Source: Akkermansia sp.
Lineage (GTDB): Bacteria > Verrucomicrobiota > Verrucomicrobiia > Verrucomicrobiales > Akkermansiaceae
Direction: 5' to 3'
Assembly: GCA_017415995.1 (NCBI GenBank)
Contig: JAFQDN010000050.1
Coordinates: 1 to 64,000, forward strand
Length of the DNA stretch: 64,000 nt
In this document: positions 60,494-64,000 of the stretch, in pieces
How positions within the stretch are numbered: position 1 is the stretch's first letter
Layout: each line of letters begins with the position of its first letter
Program-made: the position numbers and the translations under genes
Notes under the pieces: generated by a model
What the model was told of the DNA's origin: nothing
Seen by the model: only the letters and a program-made list of their open reading frames with translations
Databases searched by the model: none

Positions 60494-62872
60494 TTACTTA
60501 ATGTCAATGGGGGCAGTGTATGCCCTGTATGATTTGCCCTTTTCTTCCACTTCAACGCAGGGTTCCTCTCCGAGCGTGTATTCGATGACGCAACGGCCAT
60601 CGGCATCTGCCTCGACTTCGTTTACTTTGATGTTGCTGAGTGGCCCTCTGCCCGGAATCGGCGTAACCCGGACTGTTACCTTGTATTTGCCGTTGGGCAG
60701 TGCTTCATGGTGTTCTGCTGTTAACTCCGCAGGTACCTGAATCTTGATTCTGAGATTATCTATAATGATTTCTGCTCCTAAATCAAGAGCTTTCTGCACC
60801 TCCTGAGCAGAGGCTTCTGTCGGCAGGTTTTCCGTGGATTTGTCCACGATGTAGTTAAGCTCGTCTTCCGAGAGCGGACGTCCACCGGGAAGGGGTATTT
60901 GTCTCAGCTCATCCTTTTTGCGCTTTTTAAGCTCTTCTATTTGCTCCGGTGTGACTGGTGTAGTTGTGGTGGTGGTAACGGTTTCTTGCTCCTCGTAGGT
61001 AAGCTTATTATCCGGAGATACGTAGAGAGGCTTGCCATCTTCATCCTCCGCTCTACCGTTACGGTTGAAGATTTGTTTGCGGGTAGAGGTTGTGGCGGGG
61101 CTGCCATCCTCGTAGGTTGCGGGAGTATCAGCGTCATCCGGCATGATGATGATGCGATTCCCCGCACCCGTAATAGGCTCACTGTTGTGCCCCACCAGCT
61201 TGCCGCCTTTCACTTCGGCTCGCGGATTGGTGCGAGCGGGGGTGGGGCGGGGCGTTTCTGTGGTTGTGCTTACAGAGCTTGTTGTTGTCGTGCTGCTTGC
61301 AAGCTCTTCCCCGTTTTTGTCGACAAGTTCGCCCCCTTTCTTGTAGTAGATGGGATTGCCGTCGCCGTCCACAATGTTGCCATCGCGTACGTAAAGCTTT
61401 TCTCCGCTCTTTGTTCGCACCTCGGTGCCATCCTTGTAAGTAATCGGTTTATTCGGGTTATCCGGGATGATGAGAATCTCTCCACCGGGGCCGGTGATGG
61501 CTTGGTTTTCGTCTGTGACAAGCTTGCCACCTTTGACAACGGCCGGTTTGAGTTGTTCTACGATGCGAATACGATAGTTAAAGATGACGTTGTCCTTTTT
61601 GAAAGACAAGGTGTACTCGTTATCTGCACTCGGCCCCTTGACGGTAGCTTTTTTGAACCCGGTGAACGTGAAACGGTTGCCATTCGGGGATAAGATGGCA
61701 GTATACGTTTGCGTGTCAAAAGAGAATGCTTCCAGCAGGGTTTCCGGCAGGCAGTGGTCTGCAATACCCGGAGGAACCGTTCCTTCTGTCCGGAGAACAT
61801 TGACTTCACCACCTTCATCACCGGACGATGGTGTTGTGTCGGTGGGGCCTGTGGCGGGGGGAGTCGGCGGTTCGGTTTTTGTTCCGGTCCCCGGAGTATC
61901 TCCTTGCGGAACTGCGGGTTTCTCGACAATCACAATGCGGTAATTGTATACAACGCTGTCTTTTTTGAACGAGAGAGTGTATTCCTTGCCCGGTTCAATC
62001 TCCTTAACGTCTGCTTTCTCAAAACCTGTAAAGGTGAACTTGTTGCCGTTGGGGGACAAGATGACGGTATACGTCTCCGGGGCAAACGAAAATGCCTCCA
62101 CTCTGGATTCCGCTAACTCGTGATTTTCAATGCCGGGAGGAACGCATCCGGAAGTCGGTATATCGCTTCCCGGTTCCTCTCCGCTAGGTTGCGTGTCATC
62201 TTTGTCCTTGGTTCCGGAGTCTTCAATCGGAATGGGAGGGGTCAGTACTTTCTTTTCGTCTCCGCTGCACGCGTAGAAAAGCGTGCCGGCGAGTGCTAAC
62301 AGCAGTATGGCTCCCACTCCTGCCGTTTTGAGATTGAGCCCATTGTCTATCAGATATTTCGGGAAAAAGTTTTCCGCGTCTATATCTACGGCTTTGACGG
62401 AGCTGCCCGGGCTGTGCTCCATTCCCCAAATGATGAACATGCGTGTGTTCTTGCCGGTGCCCACAAAGCGGTAGAGTTCCGGCGCTGCCGTAGGTTCCGG
62501 CAGGGTGAAAGCCTCCAGCATTTTGCGGGTGTTCGGGTCTACTCCCGGATCTGCCAGTGCCGAGCGTAAACGCTGTAGCGAACGTGCAAAATTCTCCACC
62601 ACATGGAGAGGGATTTTACGTCCCATAGCACCACCTCCGACCAGCGGGGCGCTGTTGCAGAGCAGTTCTTTACTCTTCTCTACATAGCTTGCATTTACGG
62701 AATCCGAGGCTGCGTTATATTCCATAACGGGCAGGAGCGGGGAAAGGCTTTCTCTCAGAATATCCTGAAAGCTCGGGTGCCAGAAATCCGGCCCTCCGAT
62801 GTAGGTGCGAACGCGCCTGTAGCCTTTCATGTTGACGTTCAGTCCACCATTAGGGATAGCTGTAATGTCCAT
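60494..62872 (-). CDS. Large single-pass membrane protein with duplicated outer domains
   Basis: A 792-residue protein. Residues about 15-180 are the domain shared with the 211-residue neighbour (cytoplasmic by the positive-inside rule), followed by one membrane helix (183-202). Outside are two copies of a beta domain (about 243-318 and 366-441; VEAFSFAPETYTVILSPNGN against LEAFSFDTQTYTAILSPNGN) joined by a Thr/Pro-rich linker. Two copies of a Gly/Asp-rich module then begin KGGKLV (about 447 and 555), separated by a Ser/Thr run. The C-terminal 150 residues include ELRQIPLPGGRPLSEDELNY and a beta region. It could be a sensor or surface adhesin. No enzyme motif was seen. Confidence 0.7.
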   Translation of the reverse strand: MDITAIPNGGLNVNMKGYRRVRTYIGGPDFWHPSFQDILRESLSPLLPVMEYNAASDSVNASYVEKSKELLCNSAPLVGGGAMGRKIPLHVVENFARSLQRLRSALADPGVDPNTRKMLEAFTLPEPTAAPELYRFVGTGKNTRMFIIWGMEHSPGSSVKAVDIDAENFFPKYLIDNGLNLKTAGVGAILLLALAGTLFYACSGDEKKVLTPPIPIEDSGTKDKDDTQPSGEEPGSDIPTSGCVPPGIENHELAESRVEAFSFAPETYTVILSPNGNKFTFTGFEKADVKEIEPGKEYTLSFKKDSVVYNYRIVIVEKPAVPQGDTPGTGTKTEPPTPPATGPTDTTPSSGDEGGEVNVLRTEGTVPPGIADHCLPETLLEAFSFDTQTYTAILSPNGNRFTFTGFKKATVKGPSADNEYTLSFKKDNVIFNYRIRIVEQLKPAVVKGGKLVTDENQAITGPGGEILIIPDNPNKPITYKDGTEVRTKSGEKLYVRDGNIVDGDGNPIYYKKGGELVDKNGEELASSTTTTSSVSTTTETPRPTPARTNPRAEVKGGKLVGHNSEPITGAGNRIIIMPDDADTPATYEDGSPATTSTRKQIFNRNGRAEDEDGKPLYVSPDNKLTYEEQETVTTTTTTPVTPEQIEELKKRKKDELRQIPLPGGRPLSEDELNYIVDKSTENLPTEASAQEVQKALDLGAEIIIDNLRIKIQVPAELTAEHHEALPNGKYKVTVRVTPIPGRGPLSNIKVNEVEADADGRCVIEYTLGEEPCVEVEEKGKSYRAYTAPIDIK

Positions 62873-62903
62873 ATCAGTTAAAATGAATCAAGGTGTTAAA
62901 GTG

Positions 62904-63746
62904 TCAGATAAGTCGAACAAGGATTTTGTCCTTGTATATATTACCGGCGGCGTTGGTGATGGCCCATGAACAAAGTGCATCTACACATCCACTGCTCGCA
63001 CCGTCTTCGGAGATTTCCATGTTGCGAGAGGAGAAGGTGTTACCCAGTTCGGTGAGCTCGATACGGTACGGCGCTGCATCCTGCCGGAGTTTTTCGTTGA
63101 GATTATTTGCCAGCAATTCAGCCAAATCCGCCGCTTTGCCACAGTCCGTATTACGTGCGTATAAAGCTTTGAAGAAGTAGCGACTGAAGTTGTGGAGTGC
63201 TCGGGATGCCGAGTTGTCGTATGAGCTGTCTTGGCTGTCCTCCAAGGTGAGTTTGTATGCGTGCGTGGCTTTCCAAACTGCCAAGTTTGTTACCATGCAT
63301 ACAAGTACGGGATCCGGCGATGCTGAAATCAGGTTCGCTTTCCATTCTGCCGCATAGGGTTCCAGCTCCGGAATGTCCAATATCTCGTTCCAGAGAATTT
63401 TTCCCATGTCGCTGTTATCCACCGGAGCAGCAGTTTTTGCCTGTTCAAGCTGTTGCTTGAGTTCTGCAATCATCTGCTCTGAATCCGCGCTTCCCTTCTG
63501 TTCTCGGAGTTGCTGCTTCAGGACTGCAATCTCATCGTCTTTTTCTCGGATAGTGGCTACTAAGGCGTCCACTCGCTCCTTGAGGTCGTAGTCGGCGCAG
63601 GTTGCAGCAACCGGCTGCTCCGCTTTTGCGGAGACTGCCGTTGCCTGCATTTCTGCCAGACTCTCCAGTATCATCCGTCGAATCAGGCTACTGAGCTGCT
63701 GCTCTAAGCTGAGAAGGTTTGTCTCGTTTTGTGAAGTTGTTTCCAT
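62904..63746 (-). CDS. Coiled-coil cytoplasmic protein of the membrane-protein operon
   Basis: A 280-residue protein. Residues about 60-110 form a coiled coil (KERVDALVATIREKDDEIAV, LKQQLREQKGSADSEQMIAE). The C-terminal domain (about 115-280) is helical and then beta-rich: MGKILWNEILDIPELEPYAA, CMVTNLAVWKATHAYKLTLE, HNFSRYFFKALYARNTDCGK and the ending DALCSWAITNAAGNIYKDKI. There is no signal peptide. It is not recognised as a known family. Spacing of 20-31 bp to its neighbours puts it in the same operon as the two paralogous membrane proteins and the calcium pump. Confidence 0.65.
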   Translation of the reverse strand: METTSQNETNLLSLEQQLSSLIRRMILESLAEMQATAVSAKAEQPVAATCADYDLKERVDALVATIREKDDEIAVLKQQLREQKGSADSEQMIAELKQQLEQAKTAAPVDNSDMGKILWNEILDIPELEPYAAEWKANLISASPDPVLVCMVTNLAVWKATHAYKLTLEDSQDSSYDNSASRALHNFSRYFFKALYARNTDCGKAADLAELLANNLNEKLRQDAAPYRIELTELGNTFSSRNMEISEDGASSGCVDALCSWAITNAAGNIYKDKILVRLI

Positions 63747-63766
63747 GTGTTCCCTTTGTTGGAAAA

Positions 63767-64000
63767 TCAAAGATCAAACTCGCTTAAGTCCGGATCAAAA
63801 CAGCATGTTTCCTTCCAGAACCCTTGCCTCGGCAGGGTTCGCAACTTCATCTTGATGTGTTCGTTGATGAAGCCGGTTCCCAGCTTGGCGTCACTGCGGT
63901 GTGTCGGCGTCACGGAGCCCTGAATGAGCCTGATGTCGTCATCCATACCCTTCTTCCGGCGCTGGAATTGCGCTACCAAGGGGTTCATCGGCTTCTTATC
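63767..64000 (-). CDS. 3' part of a gene cut by the window edge
   Basis: The frame is open to the window end, so the true start is probably outside. An internal ATG at 63988 would give only 73 residues. The visible C-terminus reads LVAQFQRRKKGMDDDIRLIQ, then SVTPTHRSDAKLGTGFINEH, IKMKLRTLPRQGFW and ends in the acidic DPDLSEFDL. No family is recognised. It precedes the coiled-coil gene by 20 bp and is therefore an upstream member of the calcium-pump operon. Confidence 0.6.
   Translation of the reverse strand, partial: DKKPMNPLVAQFQRRKKGMDDDIRLIQGSVTPTHRSDAKLGTGFINEHIKMKLRTLPRQGFWKETCCFDPDLSEFDL

Overview
This window is a bacterial chromosome segment, most likely from the PVC superphylum and probably a gut-associated Verrucomicrobiota near Akkermansia. 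That assignment is an inference. It rests on secreted proteins carrying SHD1-like beta domains (ends of the genes at 3502-6603 and 6610-7638), which I know mainly from Planctomycetes and Verrucomicrobia, and on the general gene content. No rRNA, tRNA or CRISPR array was seen. Promoters look like classical sigma-70 sites (TTGACA, 16-18 bp, TAnnnT), and several place the -10 box only 6-8 bp before the start codon, which suggests leaderless mRNAs.

Layout. 1-138: 3' end of a group II intron (domains V and VI). 240-1389: two tandem exported thioredoxin-like proteins. 1497-8810 (minus): five tightly coupled exported proteins (FKBP-like, PDZ, SHD1-like). 8963-9943: fmt. 9944-14864: first glycan island (ATP-grasp, PP-loop enzyme, pyruvyl transferase, damaged IS5 transposase), ending in a second diverged copy of the last 26 codons of fmt. 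14917-22965 (minus): second glycan island with an SDR, a cytidylyltransferase/oxidoreductase fusion, two LicD proteins, an FrhB-like Fe-S protein, a pyruvyl transferase and a glycosyltransferase with a G9/A8 tract. 23087-26749 (minus): thiM, thiE, cysK and an O-acetylhomoserine sulfhydrylase. 26865-34120: mostly housekeeping genes (glycosyltransferase, M20 peptidase, ABC ATPase, aminotransferase, rmlA, MscS). 34249-36578 (minus): S9 peptidase and small envelope proteins.

37824-46232 holds the most unusual locus. A minus-strand series encodes two vWA proteins, a Ser/Thr kinase with a C-terminal FHA-like domain, a PPP-family phosphatase inside proline-rich tails, a zinc-ribbon/FHA-like protein, a multi-zinc-ribbon membrane protein and a small proline-rich protein. 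A converging LRAT-like membrane protein lacks the usual catalytic Cys. The set resembles TerY-type vWA/kinase/phosphatase modules, but with a PPP rather than a PP2C phosphatase. A related 65-bp palindromic element occurs twice inside the locus, and an IS4 remnant borders it.

46850-54454: lipoprotein, ankyrin-like protein, dGTPase, ROK-like regulator, pyrG and a sodium:solute symporter. 54535-56814 (minus): TerB-like acidic protein, UmuD-like protein and a CDF transporter. 56917-64000 (minus): a Ca2+-type P-ATPase at the end of an operon with two paralogous single-pass membrane proteins, a coiled-coil protein and a gene cut by the window edge. This may be a second signalling or envelope system.
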